Shown here piece after piece: positions 24,564 to 33,480 of a stretch of DNA of 51,082 nucleotides. Both the position numbers and the translations under genes were made by a program. This DNA is from Planctomycetaceae bacterium (GTDB taxonomy: Bacteria; Planctomycetota; Planctomycetia; Pirellulales; Pirellulaceae). The notes below the pieces were generated by a model. The model made no database searches and was not told the origin of the DNA. It saw nothing but the letters and a program-made list of their open reading frames with translations. The stretch's first letter is position 1. Each line of letters opens with the position of its first letter. Where the stretch lies: the NCBI GenBank assembly GCA_002862205.1, contig PKCN01000400.1, positions 1 through 51,082 of the forward strand, given 5' to 3'.

Positions 24564-26693
24564 TCAGTCATCGTCGTTGGATCGCCGCGCACGCAATTTT
24601 GGAGTGATTTGTGTGAGTGGATTTGAAAGGTCGACTCCCATTTCGCGGGCAAGTTGACGGCACAAGGCGATGGGACTTCCCCCTTCATTTAGTTCCGTTT
24701 CTTCAATGCGGTTCTTGACGTGGATGCGATCCAGCGAATCGGGTAGCAGTTCATAAGCCTGCAAATACCAATACACGGCTCTATCTCGACATGGCTGCCG
24801 ATATGTCATCGACTTGGCACGCTGACCCAAATCCCACCACAGGTCGGCAAGAGCCGTCTGTGCTTGGGGGTCAGAATCAGATCCGCGTTGCAGATCTTCG
24901 CGAGCCATTTCACGAAGTGCTTCGTTGTCGCCTTCCTGCAGAAGAGGCAAGCCGGTATCCCAGTCCCCTTTCGTAAAACAAAGAAACATCCCAAACGCTG
25001 CTGCCGCTTCTGGATTGTCCGGGTTTTTTCGATAGGTATCCAGATCCGACAAAGCCTCTTGGAATTTTTTCTCGGCAGCGGTCAGCGAAGCCTTCAATTG
25101 GTTCATCAGGTGAGGAAGTCGTTCCTCATTGTTCTTACTCGTAAATTGATACGCGATTCCAATTGTTTTTGCTGCTTGGGAAAAATCATTTTCCATGATT
25201 CCCAACTGCGTGACCAACAGAGCCCGCTGCGAAAGCCGCTTGTTTTGTTTCGTCGTTGAATCACGCGTGCGCCTGCCCGCTGAAATCTGCTGTAGCCAGT
25301 TGATGTTTTCCTGATATGGGTCAACATCGAACCGGGCAACACGTTGATCGATTGCAGTAATCAACAAGTCGACATCGACCGCTTCAAGAGCAAGTCGCAT
25401 TGCTGCTGTCTGCAGGACATAGGAACCGGTTGGGTCCAAGGTGGACTTCGCTGCATCGGCTAGCATCATTCGCGCGAGTTTGCTCTTGTCAGATTTTTCC
25501 TTGGCAAGACGCAGTTTGTCGGAATAGATTTTTTTGAGTTTCTCTTGCGCTTCGGCGATATCTGATGCATTGGGGACAGCCTGTCTCACCGTCGTTTCAT
25601 CCGAGCGTGAACTTGAGTCACGGATGTTTTTTGTTGCGGGTGTTGGGTCGGTCTGCGACTTGGTCACTGTGTTAATGATTTCGCCGATGTCACGGTGGAT
25701 GTCACCAGCCCGCAGTGCTTCGCCTTTTTCATGCGTTGTGGCTTGATAAATTTTTTCGTTGTTCAAGGTTTTTGATAGCAGCACCGGGAGTCCGTTTGCC
25801 CACGCCGCCAAAGTGCCATTTTCCCGAAGATCGCCAATTGCTGCGGCAAGCTCATCGCTGTTGTTTGCGTTCAAATCCGCTGGCTTCGTCCATGGCACTG
25901 CCTGGTCATCGTTGGCCTCGAATAGCATGAGCGTATTGCCCATGCCATCTTCAACCGTTTTTTCCCGTGGAACGCGATTTTCGCCAAAGATAAAGTACTT
26001 GCCTGTGGGTAGCAGGTAATTTGTATTGGTATCGAAACGCTCAGGTGAAACGTAGGCATCAGGAATGTACTTGAGGAGTGATTTATTCGACTCGACATTC
26101 CATGGTTTTGAAAAATCGAACTGTTTGTGCAAGTCTTCGTGGCCGAGGTAAGGCAGCAAGGCAACGCGCCAAGAGAGTGTTGGTAGATTGCTCGAATTGA
26201 TGGCGTATGAACGTGGTAGCCTCTTCGTGTCCGCGAAGTGTTGTTGCAGTGCGGTTGCCAACGTTTCGATGTTTCGTTGTGCTATCTTGTTCCGTTCCGT
26301 TGCATCAAGTTTGGCAGCAGGTTGTCGCGTTTCAATGGGACTGATCGAGAAAGTCGATTCTTGCTCCGAGGCTGCTGGCGGTTTGGATGTCGATTCCTCT
26401 GGTGGTGACACTGGGGCCTGATCTAGCTGGGAGCCCACAGTGGAAGCAATGCTGGCGGATGGCGCTGCAGTCTGCTCAGCCGAGTTTTGAGAGGGCTGCT
26501 TTTGCTCCGTGCTGGTTTTCTCGGCTTGTGCCTTGTCTGCTGGATCTGGGGTGCGGCGGCGTTGAGCCGCTCGCATCAGCATCTCTTCCTGACTTGGACC
26601 GCAGCCAGGCAAGCAGCTGCAAACGAACAAAAAAGTCAGGATCGTTAAGTGCCAAGAACGCAAGTTCAAATAATCGATGATTGTAATTTTCAC
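24564..26693 (-). CDS. lipoprotein with DUF1559-like domain and helical C-terminus
   Basis: 709 aa. The start is GTG 26693: it has AGGAG 8 nt upstream and overlaps the stop of the upstream PilM-like gene as GTGA, so the two are translationally coupled. Lipobox LFVCSCLPGC gives a lipidated Cys at about residue 30. A Ser/Pro/Gln-rich spacer (40-110) leads to a DUF1559-like domain (about 120-310: NIETLATALQQHFADTKRLPRS; LSWRVALLPYLGHEDLHKQFD; NTLMLFEANDDQAVPWTKP) without the pilin N-terminus. The C-terminal 350 residues are helical with TPR-like parts (AAAAFGMFLCFTKGDWDTGLPLL; YWYLQAYELLPDS). Function unknown; it is the surface-anchored member of a DUF1559/DUF1573/PilM cluster. Confidence 0.75.
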   Translation of the reverse strand: MKITIIDYLNLRSWHLTILTFLFVCSCLPGCGPSQEEMLMRAAQRRRTPDPADKAQAEKTSTEQKQPSQNSAEQTAAPSASIASTVGSQLDQAPVSPPEESTSKPPAASEQESTFSISPIETRQPAAKLDATERNKIAQRNIETLATALQQHFADTKRLPRSYAINSSNLPTLSWRVALLPYLGHEDLHKQFDFSKPWNVESNKSLLKYIPDAYVSPERFDTNTNYLLPTGKYFIFGENRVPREKTVEDGMGNTLMLFEANDDQAVPWTKPADLNANNSDELAAAIGDLRENGTLAAWANGLPVLLSKTLNNEKIYQATTHEKGEALRAGDIHRDIGEIINTVTKSQTDPTPATKNIRDSSSRSDETTVRQAVPNASDIAEAQEKLKKIYSDKLRLAKEKSDKSKLARMMLADAAKSTLDPTGSYVLQTAAMRLALEAVDVDLLITAIDQRVARFDVDPYQENINWLQQISAGRRTRDSTTKQNKRLSQRALLVTQLGIMENDFSQAAKTIGIAYQFTSKNNEERLPHLMNQLKASLTAAEKKFQEALSDLDTYRKNPDNPEAAAAFGMFLCFTKGDWDTGLPLLQEGDNEALREMAREDLQRGSDSDPQAQTALADLWWDLGQRAKSMTYRQPCRDRAVYWYLQAYELLPDSLDRIHVKNRIEETELNEGGSPIALCRQLAREMGVDLSNPLTQITPKLRARRSNDDD

Positions 26694-28837
26694 GACGTTG
26701 TCTCCTGTGCCACCACAAGACGCATCCATTGATGTGTCAGACTGCCACCGCCCATGCACCATGTTGATGTGATGTTGATTTGCTCGTTGCGATTGAGCAT
26801 GTCTCTCAATGCTGTTTCAAGCCTGGCGCGAACTTCCAGAAAATTTTGTTCCACCATTGAATACTGCTTGGCAGGGTCTGAAAGTTCCGCAGGGTTGCGT
26901 TTGAGCTCTTCTGCCTTTTCATGGGTTACCTTCGCGTGTCGGGCGATGAGCGAATTTGCTGTTTCGCTTCCTTTCTCAATAGTCCAGTGCCAATGTGATC
27001 GGTTCGAGACCACCAGCAGAGTTGTGGATGACGCACCACAGTCAATGAACGCAATCGAGTTTTCCTTTTCATCGATTGTGTCAGAGTCGCTCGTTTCGGC
27101 TTCGCGTAATTCAGCGAACTCGAAGGATGCAAAGTTCAACAACGCCAGTGAATCGCATTGCAAGCCAATCACATCAATTCCTGCGGTAGAAAACATTTCA
27201 GTGTATTCGTTGAGGTATTGTTTTCTCGCGATTGATAGTGTTACCGGCTTGCCTTTCAGATTTGCTGGATCTGCTTCTCCAATCCATTGAACGACTTCAA
27301 TTTCAGTTCTTGGCAACGGCACTTTTTGAGCTAATTCCTTGTCAAGTACCTGCTGGGTCAGTTTTTCCTTGAGTGTTGGTATCGCAACGAAATGTGTCAC
27401 GGTTTGGCTGGCTGGGAACCCAGCCCACACGCTGTTTTCGCTTGTGTCTTTTTCCTCGGCGAATTTCATCAGGCTGGGGAGCAGTAAGGTGGTTGCGGCA
27501 CTCTTTTCCGCCGATTTGCGGCAGGTCGGTGTTGGCAGAGTTTCGAAGAAAGTATCGGCGATCGTGACTCTGCCATCGTGCTCCTCCAGTAAGACTGCTT
27601 TGATGGTTGCTGAACCAATATCAAGTCCCCAGCAACGGGCTGTTTTCTTTCGGCGGGAGCCAAGGAGCTTCTTTTTTTTGGTAGCGAAATCACCTTTGAT
27701 CCGTCCTCGCCCGAGTCCTTGAAGAGCAAGGCCGATGGCGACATTGAACTGACCAGGATTGGTTCTGAGCGATTCGTGTTTTCCCAGGTCATCCGTTTGC
27801 GGCAGTCCCAGCAGTGAAAATTCTCCCCCAAGCCAGCTTTTGTTCGACGATTTCCAACGTGGCAGCGGGCATCGATTGGAGAGTTGATAAGACTTGATGC
27901 GTGATGCCATTTCCCTGACATCTGTTTCTGCGGTTTGAGATTTTGAGGCCGATTTTGCGTAGTCCAGAGCGATGCGGCCAAGCATCCCAGTCGCGAAGGG
28001 TTCCTGTTGCACTTGTTCAGCGCACCAATGAGCCTTATTGGCCCGAAGGCTCAGTTGCTCTACCTCCTCCGTTGAGGCAATGGTTGGAATGGCGCTGAGT
28101 GATTCAATCGCGGAGTTGAAGTTACCTTTCGTGGCATTACGTTTGGCATTCTGTATCAATTTCTCCGCCACTTTGTGAGCGAGTTCCTTGTATTTCAATT
28201 CACTGGGATAGTTGGCGACCAATTGGTCGAGAAGGACTCCAACCCGAGGCCAGTTTTTTTCAGCGATTCCCGTTCGAAGTTCGCTCTGAAGGACCTGATT
28301 TTCCCTTACTTTCCTTTGAGCCCGTTGAAGAATGGATTCAACCTCAGTGTCCCGGAATGTCTTGGGCACATTTTCCAGCAGGTTGACAACGGTTGGGTTG
28401 TCATCCTTTTCCGCTGCTTTTTTTGCCTCCTCGATTTTCCGCAATGCATCTTCTGTGACGCGGTCACGTAAGGCTAGGATTTTGCTTACTGCCTGCTCTG
28501 CCTGATCGGACACTGACCGAAAACGGTAGTCATTCAACTTGCGGACGCTTTCTAGTAACGCAATCGCATGTTCGTACTCATGCAGTTTTGTTTGCTTGAC
28601 CGCCTCAGCAAGTTTCTTTTCGTATCGTTCATGAAGTTGCTGGTTGGATTCCTCCAGGTTGCAACCGCATTTACCACAGAATTTTTGGGAGAGCGATACG
28701 ATCGTTCCACACCTGATGCAGGGTTCGGAAAGATGGTGGCCACAACCCTCGCAAAACTTTGCCTCAGACGAGTTTTCCGTTTTGCAGTTGTCACACGTAT
28801 AGGTTGTTGCCTGCGTTGTTTCTTGTGGTGCGTTCAT
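26690..28837 (-). CDS. zinc-ribbon, coiled-coil and PilM-like ATPase fusion
   Basis: 715 aa with three parts. Residues 15-58 are two zinc ribbons: C15-x2-C18, C29-x2-C32 and C40-x2-C43, C54-x2-C57. Residues 60-310 are charged helices, probably coiled coil. Residues ~398-715 are an actin-like PilM fold: ARCWGLDIGSATIKAVLLEE (phosphate-1 strand), TQQVLDKELAQKVPL (family helix), IDVIGLQCDSLALLNF, then ENSIAFIDCGASSTTLLVV (phosphate-2) and STWCMGGGSLTHQW (adenosine motif). PilM is the cytoplasmic ATP-binding scaffold of type IV pili and recruits PilN. No pilN/O/P/Q, pilB or pilC lies nearby. It is cytoplasmic, without a membrane segment, and coupled to the downstream lipoprotein gene. Confidence 0.82.
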   Translation of the reverse strand: MNAPQETTQATTYTCDNCKTENSSEAKFCEGCGHHLSEPCIRCGTIVSLSQKFCGKCGCNLEESNQQLHERYEKKLAEAVKQTKLHEYEHAIALLESVRKLNDYRFRSVSDQAEQAVSKILALRDRVTEDALRKIEEAKKAAEKDDNPTVVNLLENVPKTFRDTEVESILQRAQRKVRENQVLQSELRTGIAEKNWPRVGVLLDQLVANYPSELKYKELAHKVAEKLIQNAKRNATKGNFNSAIESLSAIPTIASTEEVEQLSLRANKAHWCAEQVQQEPFATGMLGRIALDYAKSASKSQTAETDVREMASRIKSYQLSNRCPLPRWKSSNKSWLGGEFSLLGLPQTDDLGKHESLRTNPGQFNVAIGLALQGLGRGRIKGDFATKKKKLLGSRRKKTARCWGLDIGSATIKAVLLEEHDGRVTIADTFFETLPTPTCRKSAEKSAATTLLLPSLMKFAEEKDTSENSVWAGFPASQTVTHFVAIPTLKEKLTQQVLDKELAQKVPLPRTEIEVVQWIGEADPANLKGKPVTLSIARKQYLNEYTEMFSTAGIDVIGLQCDSLALLNFASFEFAELREAETSDSDTIDEKENSIAFIDCGASSTTLLVVSNRSHWHWTIEKGSETANSLIARHAKVTHEKAEELKRNPAELSDPAKQYSMVEQNFLEVRARLETALRDMLNRNEQINITSTWCMGGGSLTHQWMRLVVAQETTS

Positions 28838-28875
28838 GGTGGGATGCGCTGGTTGTTGGTGGCGTACTTGGTGTG

Positions 28876-30063
28876 TTATTTGCGTAACTCTACAACTGCA
28901 CCATGGATTGGAAACCAGTTTGAGAAGTGCTGCTTGTCCGCAGGGTCTCCGACTTGCACGTAACCGTGTTTTTCAGGCATGTTGAAAATTGTCGTCGGAC
29001 TGCCCTTGGGAATCTCGAGATTGAGGCGGTAGTTGCCAGGCGTTTTCAAGGGCGTCAAAGTTGCCTTGATTGTTTTTGGCTCGATGTCAAGGACTTCGAT
29101 TTGCCGTGATGTATCGCCATTTGTTCGTACCACCAAATTGAAATGGTGTGATTTTTTATTCGTCAGAGTTCCTATGTCGAGTCCCTCCTGGAAATGGATG
29201 TCCCGGCTATAAAAACTGACAGGTGCACGTGTTTTTCCGGCATAGGCAATGGTTCGCTCAAGCGTTTTTGTTCCGTCCTCGGAACGAATTTGGATTTCCA
29301 GATTGCCGGAAAAACGACCATGCTTGAGGGGAGTTGTGAGAACGTTGATTTCAATCGCGAATGCTGATTCTTTGTCAGCTAATCTTGGATCACTTGGGTC
29401 AACAGGTTCGGTGTACCATGTGAATCCTTCCGCGGCACATTCTATTTTCTCGACCTCGAATTTGTTCCAGATCTGACTGCAGACAACGAAACGAGTACGA
29501 GTGGTTTCGGCAAAATCTGTTTGTCGAAAGGTGATCGTTTCGGGGGTCAGCAGTTCGCCCTTGATTTCTCCTTTAACCTTGAGTTCGATTTGGGGCGAGG
29601 TGGGGTCATTGGTCAACAGAAAGGCTGACTGCTCATAGGTATCCACTTTGTAGCCCGCATTCCATGTCAGTTCGACGGTGGTTTGTTCGCCTGGTTGAAG
29701 CAGACTTGAGCCCAGTTTGCCTGCTGTGCATTTGCAGGTTGTGGTTCCCATTTTCAGAGCCAAGGGAGCAGCTCCCTTGTTGTGAATTGCAAATTGGTGG
29801 GATGCGGTCCCATGGGGGTCAATCATGCCAAAGTCGTAGGTCGTTGTTGGCAGGAAAGCGATTGCTTCGTCGAGTTTATCGGCGTTCTCAAGCAGGTACT
29901 CCCGCTCTTTTATGTCGGCAACCTTGCTTTCATATTCCGCACGCAGCACATCAGGAACCCCGTAGGGTTTGTACTGTACGCTGAGAGAGACACCGGAAGC
30001 CACGGTGATCATGACCGCCAGGCCGCCAATGATTCCAAGCGTACGTTTTGTGGAGGGACTCAT
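28876..30063 (-). CDS. membrane-anchored DUF1573-domain protein
   Basis: 395 aa. One N-terminal anchor (TLGIIGGLAVMITVASGVSLSV, ~7-28). The DUF1573 domain (about 75-165: TTYDFGMIDPHGTASHQFAIHNKG; LKMGTTTCKCTAGKL; LQPGEQTTVELTWNAG) carries the typical CxC pair and has an Ig-like fold. A second, degenerate Ig-like repeat follows (VVCSQIWNKFEVEKIEC; GRFSGNLEIQIRSEDG). I chose ATG 30063 because the anchor starts there; upstream frame to 30165 runs through a hairpin. The PilM-like gene begins 38 bp downstream, so they are probably one transcript. In the family the role is unknown; periplasmic protein-protein contacts are likely. Confidence 0.83.
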   Translation of the reverse strand: MSPSTKRTLGIIGGLAVMITVASGVSLSVQYKPYGVPDVLRAEYESKVADIKEREYLLENADKLDEAIAFLPTTTYDFGMIDPHGTASHQFAIHNKGAAPLALKMGTTTCKCTAGKLGSSLLQPGEQTTVELTWNAGYKVDTYEQSAFLLTNDPTSPQIELKVKGEIKGELLTPETITFRQTDFAETTRTRFVVCSQIWNKFEVEKIECAAEGFTWYTEPVDPSDPRLADKESAFAIEINVLTTPLKHGRFSGNLEIQIRSEDGTKTLERTIAYAGKTRAPVSFYSRDIHFQEGLDIGTLTNKKSHHFNLVVRTNGDTSRQIEVLDIEPKTIKATLTPLKTPGNYRLNLEIPKGSPTTIFNMPEKHGYVQVGDPADKQHFSNWFPIHGAVVELRK

Positions 30064-30103
30064 GTTGATGTGTTTTTTGCGATGAGTTGGTTGTAAGTGA
30101 AAT

Positions 30104-30131
30104 GCCCTTGCAGTGTTGGAACTGCAAGGGC
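30104..30131 (-). terminator. perfect hairpin after the DUF1559 gene (attenuator or terminator)
   Basis: GCCCTTGCAGT and ACTGCAAGGGC form an 11-bp perfect stem with a 6-nt loop, between the DUF1559 stop (30190) and the DUF1573 start (30063). On the minus strand it is followed only by atttcacttac, a poor U tract. It may limit read-through from a highly expressed pilin-like gene into the downstream operon, or protect the 3' end of its mRNA. Confidence 0.55.
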
Positions 30132-30189
30132 TTTCGACGTTGGCGGGAAGACCGCCAAACTCCATTGGCCTATCCGTGTGGGCGGTCGA

Positions 30190-31470
30190 TCACTCGAACG
30201 CACCTTTGAAGTAAGCGTCGTCGATGAAGATGCCACCAAAGAATTGGTCACTTGCCATTTCCTGGCGGTCGTCAGCGTAGCCAACACCACTGATTTCGCC
30301 ATCAGTCAGACCGTCAGCAATGTCGAAGCCGGGGTTCAGGAAACCATCGCTGTTGAGGTCCTGAAATGACTTGACGCTTCCATCTGCCATCAAGATGTTG
30401 CACGATCCCTTGTGGATTGCGTACCAGTCACGTGTGTCCTGAAGGTAAACACCGTTTCCACTGCCAGGGCCAGTGGGTGCAGCACAGGATGCCGTGGTTG
30501 GCTGTGCTCGCTCGCAAGCGATCTGGAGCATCAAGTTCGCTCCGTTTCCAATCAGGTTGATTTCCTTGTTCGAGGAAGCCGTGTCAACGTAGGCAGGACC
30601 ATCATTGAAGGCTTCGGTGAGCAGGGAACCAGCTGCGATGTATTCCACAGAGTCATCGGTGCCCTTGGCCCAGTTGCCTGCAGGACCGTGTCCAATGGTT
30701 AGTGACAGGATTGCCTCGTCGATGTCACCAGGAGCTGCACAGCCAATCATGCCGATGTTGCTGCTGGAAAGTCGTGACTTGGACATGGTAGGCTCTCGCA
30801 GTGGTCCGGTGGTTCCACTGAGTCCTTTGAAGCCACCGGCCGCTGCAGTGAGCAGGGAGATTGGAGTGGTCGAGTCATCGAAAGTCGTGCGAACCATTCC
30901 TCGGACCAAGTGCCAGCTGGCTGCATAGTTCGTGTTGTAGCCATTGGTCACGAAGTGCCTCGATACCAACTCGGCTCGTTGAGCCGTATCGACGTCAGTG
31001 TTGCCGAATGTACCTGAAGTACCAGTGCCGGCGACTCCTGCCCAGGTTGCGTCACCGCAGACACCTGTGGTGAGACGTGCGGCTGGGGCACCATCTTTGG
31101 CATCAGTTGTGTCTTTGCCCAGCAGGTCATTGAGCTTTTCTGAGCCACGCAACGGATTGCTTGGATCAAGCGACTCGTTCATGTTGCCATTGCCGCTGTT
31201 GACAATGTCAGCAACCCAGCCGTAGGTATCCATGCACCCATCACGACGAAAGTCAGATGCACCTGAGCAGTAAGCTCCACTGGGACTGGAAGTGCTGTAA
31301 CGGATCAACCCGACACCAATGTTCTTGAGGTTAGCTTGGCATTGAGCTGAGCGTGCGGCCTCGCGGGCCGAAGTGATTGCAGGCAACAGGAGTGCAGCCA
31401 GAAGGGCGATGATCGAAATGACCACCAAGAGTTCAATCAGGGTGAAACCTGAGTTTCGCGAACGCGACAT
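30190..31470 (-). CDS. DUF1559 pilin-like protein (H-X9-DG)
   Basis: 426 aa. ATG 31470 has AAGGAA upstream at good spacing. Prepilin signal [27 protein letters not shown] with cleavage after Gly and Glu at +5, followed by the DUF1559 block [27 protein letters not shown]. The C-terminal signature [21 protein letters not shown] is the H-X9-DG motif (His, nine residues, Asp-Gly). The large middle (about 60-370) is a secreted beta-rich domain with several Cys. Such proteins are abundant in Planctomycetes; their structure and function are not settled. Paralogue of the gene at 31867-33114 in tandem orientation. Confidence 0.93.
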   Translation of the reverse strand: MSRSRNSGFTLIELLVVISIIALLAALLLPAITSAREAARSAQCQANLKNIGVGLIRYSTSSPSGAYCSGASDFRRDGCMDTYGWVADIVNSGNGNMNESLDPSNPLRGSEKLNDLLGKDTTDAKDGAPAARLTTGVCGDATWAGVAGTGTSGTFGNTDVDTAQRAELVSRHFVTNGYNTNYAASWHLVRGMVRTTFDDSTTPISLLTAAAGGFKGLSGTTGPLREPTMSKSRLSSSNIGMIGCAAPGDIDEAILSLTIGHGPAGNWAKGTDDSVEYIAAGSLLTEAFNDGPAYVDTASSNKEINLIGNGANLMLQIACERAQPTTASCAAPTGPGSGNGVYLQDTRDWYAIHKGSCNILMADGSVKSFQDLNSDGFLNPGFDIADGLTDGEISGVGYADDRQEMASDQFFGGIFIDDAYFKGAFE

Positions 31471-31866
31471 TGAGTTTCCTTTTTTTGCTCTGGACTGAAT
31501 GCTCATTCAAGTCCAGAATAGAAATGTGAATGTGAAGGAGTGATGTGGTGTTCCGTGAAGATTTTCCTTGATCGTTGCTGCGATCAAAGTTGACAGGAGC
31601 ATCACTCACCTCTTCCTGATATCTAATATGTTTTGTCTCTCAAAACACGGCACCTTGGCTACTGACCGGAAAATGCACGTGTCTACCCATTCAATTGCTT
31701 GAATGGTCCTCCGGTTGCAACGCAACCGCAGCTTGACGCGTTTGTTTTGACGCGTGGCCTAAGCTTTATCGAATGCGAATTTGGTTAGGTCACCGAGTCT
31801 CCTTGTAAAATCGGGGCGTGCAAGATTCGGTAGAGTCTCGCAACGAGAACGGAGAATAGATCATCA
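31471..31866 (-). promoter_or_regulatory. 396-bp DUF1559 leader region with several hairpins
   Basis: No gene. On the minus strand this is the 5' region of the 31470 gene. It has a 12-bp stem with a one-base bulge, ctggactgaatg (31490-31501) with cattcaagtccag (31504-31516), placed directly before the SD; CCATTCAA/TTGAATGG with a 4-nt loop (31687-31706); CGGTTG/CAACCG (31712-31728); GTTTTG/CAAAAC (31630-31646); and a 14-bp-period repeat of ttgacgcgt (31733-31755). The stem at the SD could protect the mRNA; the 31687-31728 pair may end transcription of the upstream paralogue. I cannot place a promoter with confidence. Confidence 0.5.
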
Positions 31867-33114
31867 TCAGTTCTGATTTCCCTTGGAAAGAAGAGAATAG
31901 AAGCTGGCGAGTTGCAGGGCTTCTGCTTCGACCTCAGATGAAGTCCAGTATCTCGATGAATTGCTGGCCCCGATGTCGAAACCGTTATTGATAAATCCGT
32001 CGTTGTTGATGTCGGTTAGCACTTGCACGGAGCCGTCAGCCATCAGGACGTTGACCGTACCCTGATGATGCGCTTGCATGCCCCGGTAATCTTGCCGGGT
32101 GTCAAAGCTCCATGTCTTCAGCCAACCCGCAGCGCCGGCCTTCGGTGTTCCGCTGAAAACGGGCGTCTGCAGGAAGCGTGCTGATTTGTCGACATTACGA
32201 ACGCCATCACCACTTTCATCTACGAGAAGCCGATTACGAATCGGGGCTCCAACAATGGGAAGTGAGTAAAACGAACCAGAGGTTAAATCGCCCACTGCAG
32301 TGCTGAGCTGCCCCGTTGCCGAAGCATCGCAAAGCAGCGGTACGGTATGTGCGGCCGCCTGCCCACTGTCCAGCAGTCGGGTCGTCAATGGTCCGATGGT
32401 CAGGTTGCGACCCTTGGGATCCGTACTTGAGCAGGCAAGGTTGTTTTTGGCCGGGTTGCCGTCAGTGCCGAGCCGATAGCCGGACCGGACAAAGAACCAT
32501 GTGGCTGCGTAGTTGGTGTTAAAACCATTTTCCAGCATCTTTTTCGAGATCACTTCGGCTCTCGCTGTCGAGCCGGGGGGAAGATTGGCCTCGTAGATCG
32601 TGCGGGAGATGTTTTTCACCGTTTGTCCCATCTCGTCGGTGTAACTGGCTGTTCCCAACCGATCCACGCACTCAGTCGCCGCGAAGCTGGCTGTCGGGGC
32701 TGACAGCATTTGCTGATACGCCTTGGATGTTGTATTGGTACTGCTCGGGCACAGCATTTCACTGGCGATCGTCTTTCTCGAGACGACATCCGATACCCAG
32801 CCAATCTCCGTTGGAATGCCGTCACGTTCCAGATCAAATGCACCTGAACAGAAACTTCCGTCTGGCATCGTGGTTGTGCGAGCGATGAAGGCCACACCGA
32901 AATTCTTCAAGTTGTTTTGGCATTCAACGCCACGAGCCGCTTCGCGAGCCCTTGAAATTGCCGGCAGCAGTAATGCAGCGAGTGTGCCGATAATCGAAAT
33001 GACGACGAGCATCTCAATGAGCGTGAAAGCGTTGCGCCTCGCAGAGGCAAGGTGAACACGCAATGTCGTTTCCTTCGCGTTGCTGCTGGCTTGGCTGCTG
33101 TGAGGTAATTTCAT
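31867..33114 (-). CDS. DUF1559 pilin-like protein, second paralogue
   Basis: 415 aa. The 29-residue leader ends RRNA, then [24 protein letters not shown], so the residue before the cleavage site is Ala instead of Gly. DUF1559 block [25 protein letters not shown] and the H-X9-DG signature [22 protein letters not shown] are both present. The middle domain is similar in plan to the 30190-31470 paralogue ([17 protein letters not shown] versus [28 protein letters not shown] versus [11 protein letters not shown]) but diverged, so the duplication is old. ATG without a clear SD. Confidence 0.92.
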   Translation of the reverse strand: MKLPHSSQASSNAKETTLRVHLASARRNAFTLIEMLVVISIIGTLAALLLPAISRAREAARGVECQNNLKNFGVAFIARTTTMPDGSFCSGAFDLERDGIPTEIGWVSDVVSRKTIASEMLCPSSTNTTSKAYQQMLSAPTASFAATECVDRLGTASYTDEMGQTVKNISRTIYEANLPPGSTARAEVISKKMLENGFNTNYAATWFFVRSGYRLGTDGNPAKNNLACSSTDPKGRNLTIGPLTTRLLDSGQAAAHTVPLLCDASATGQLSTAVGDLTSGSFYSLPIVGAPIRNRLLVDESGDGVRNVDKSARFLQTPVFSGTPKAGAAGWLKTWSFDTRQDYRGMQAHHQGTVNVLMADGSVQVLTDINNDGFINNGFDIGASNSSRYWTSSEVEAEALQLASFYSLLSKGNQN

Positions 33115-33480
33115 CGTTGGTCGTCATGAAGAATCAAGGTGCGAGTGGAGGAAAACGTTCGATTCCTGACGCTTCAGGAGTGCAGCCTGTAAAATACAAA
33201 TTGCAACCCAAACGTTTCTTCCTGAGTGCGAATAATTGACAAGCTTCAACCCCTTTGCAACCTGCATTGAGACACCTCGCAAACTCTTCATCATTCCTAC
33301 TCATTTGTGATTTGGCAGGCTGGTGTAGCGGGGATAGCTTTGGTGGGTTGTATCCGCCCGAAATGGTGCATTTTTGGTGCAGCAGACATCTGTTGGCCTC
33401 GCTTTGGTAGAGTGGTGGCTGTGATCCGCTTCACGAATTCTTAATTTGTGTTTTTGTGCACTCAGACCTGATTTCTTCAC
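33115..33480. other. 366-bp divergent intergenic region
   Basis: Separates the DUF1559 gene (minus) and the PaaK-like gene (plus), so it should carry both promoters. I find no gene, repeat or clear -35/-10 pair. A weak inverted pair (gcggggata ... tatccgc, about 33327-33357) has a 2-nt bulge and no U tract. Confidence 0.5.

Noticed and set aside
33115-33480. Inserted element or integration scar between divergent genes
   Set aside because: No target duplication, inverted ends or transposase remnant seen.
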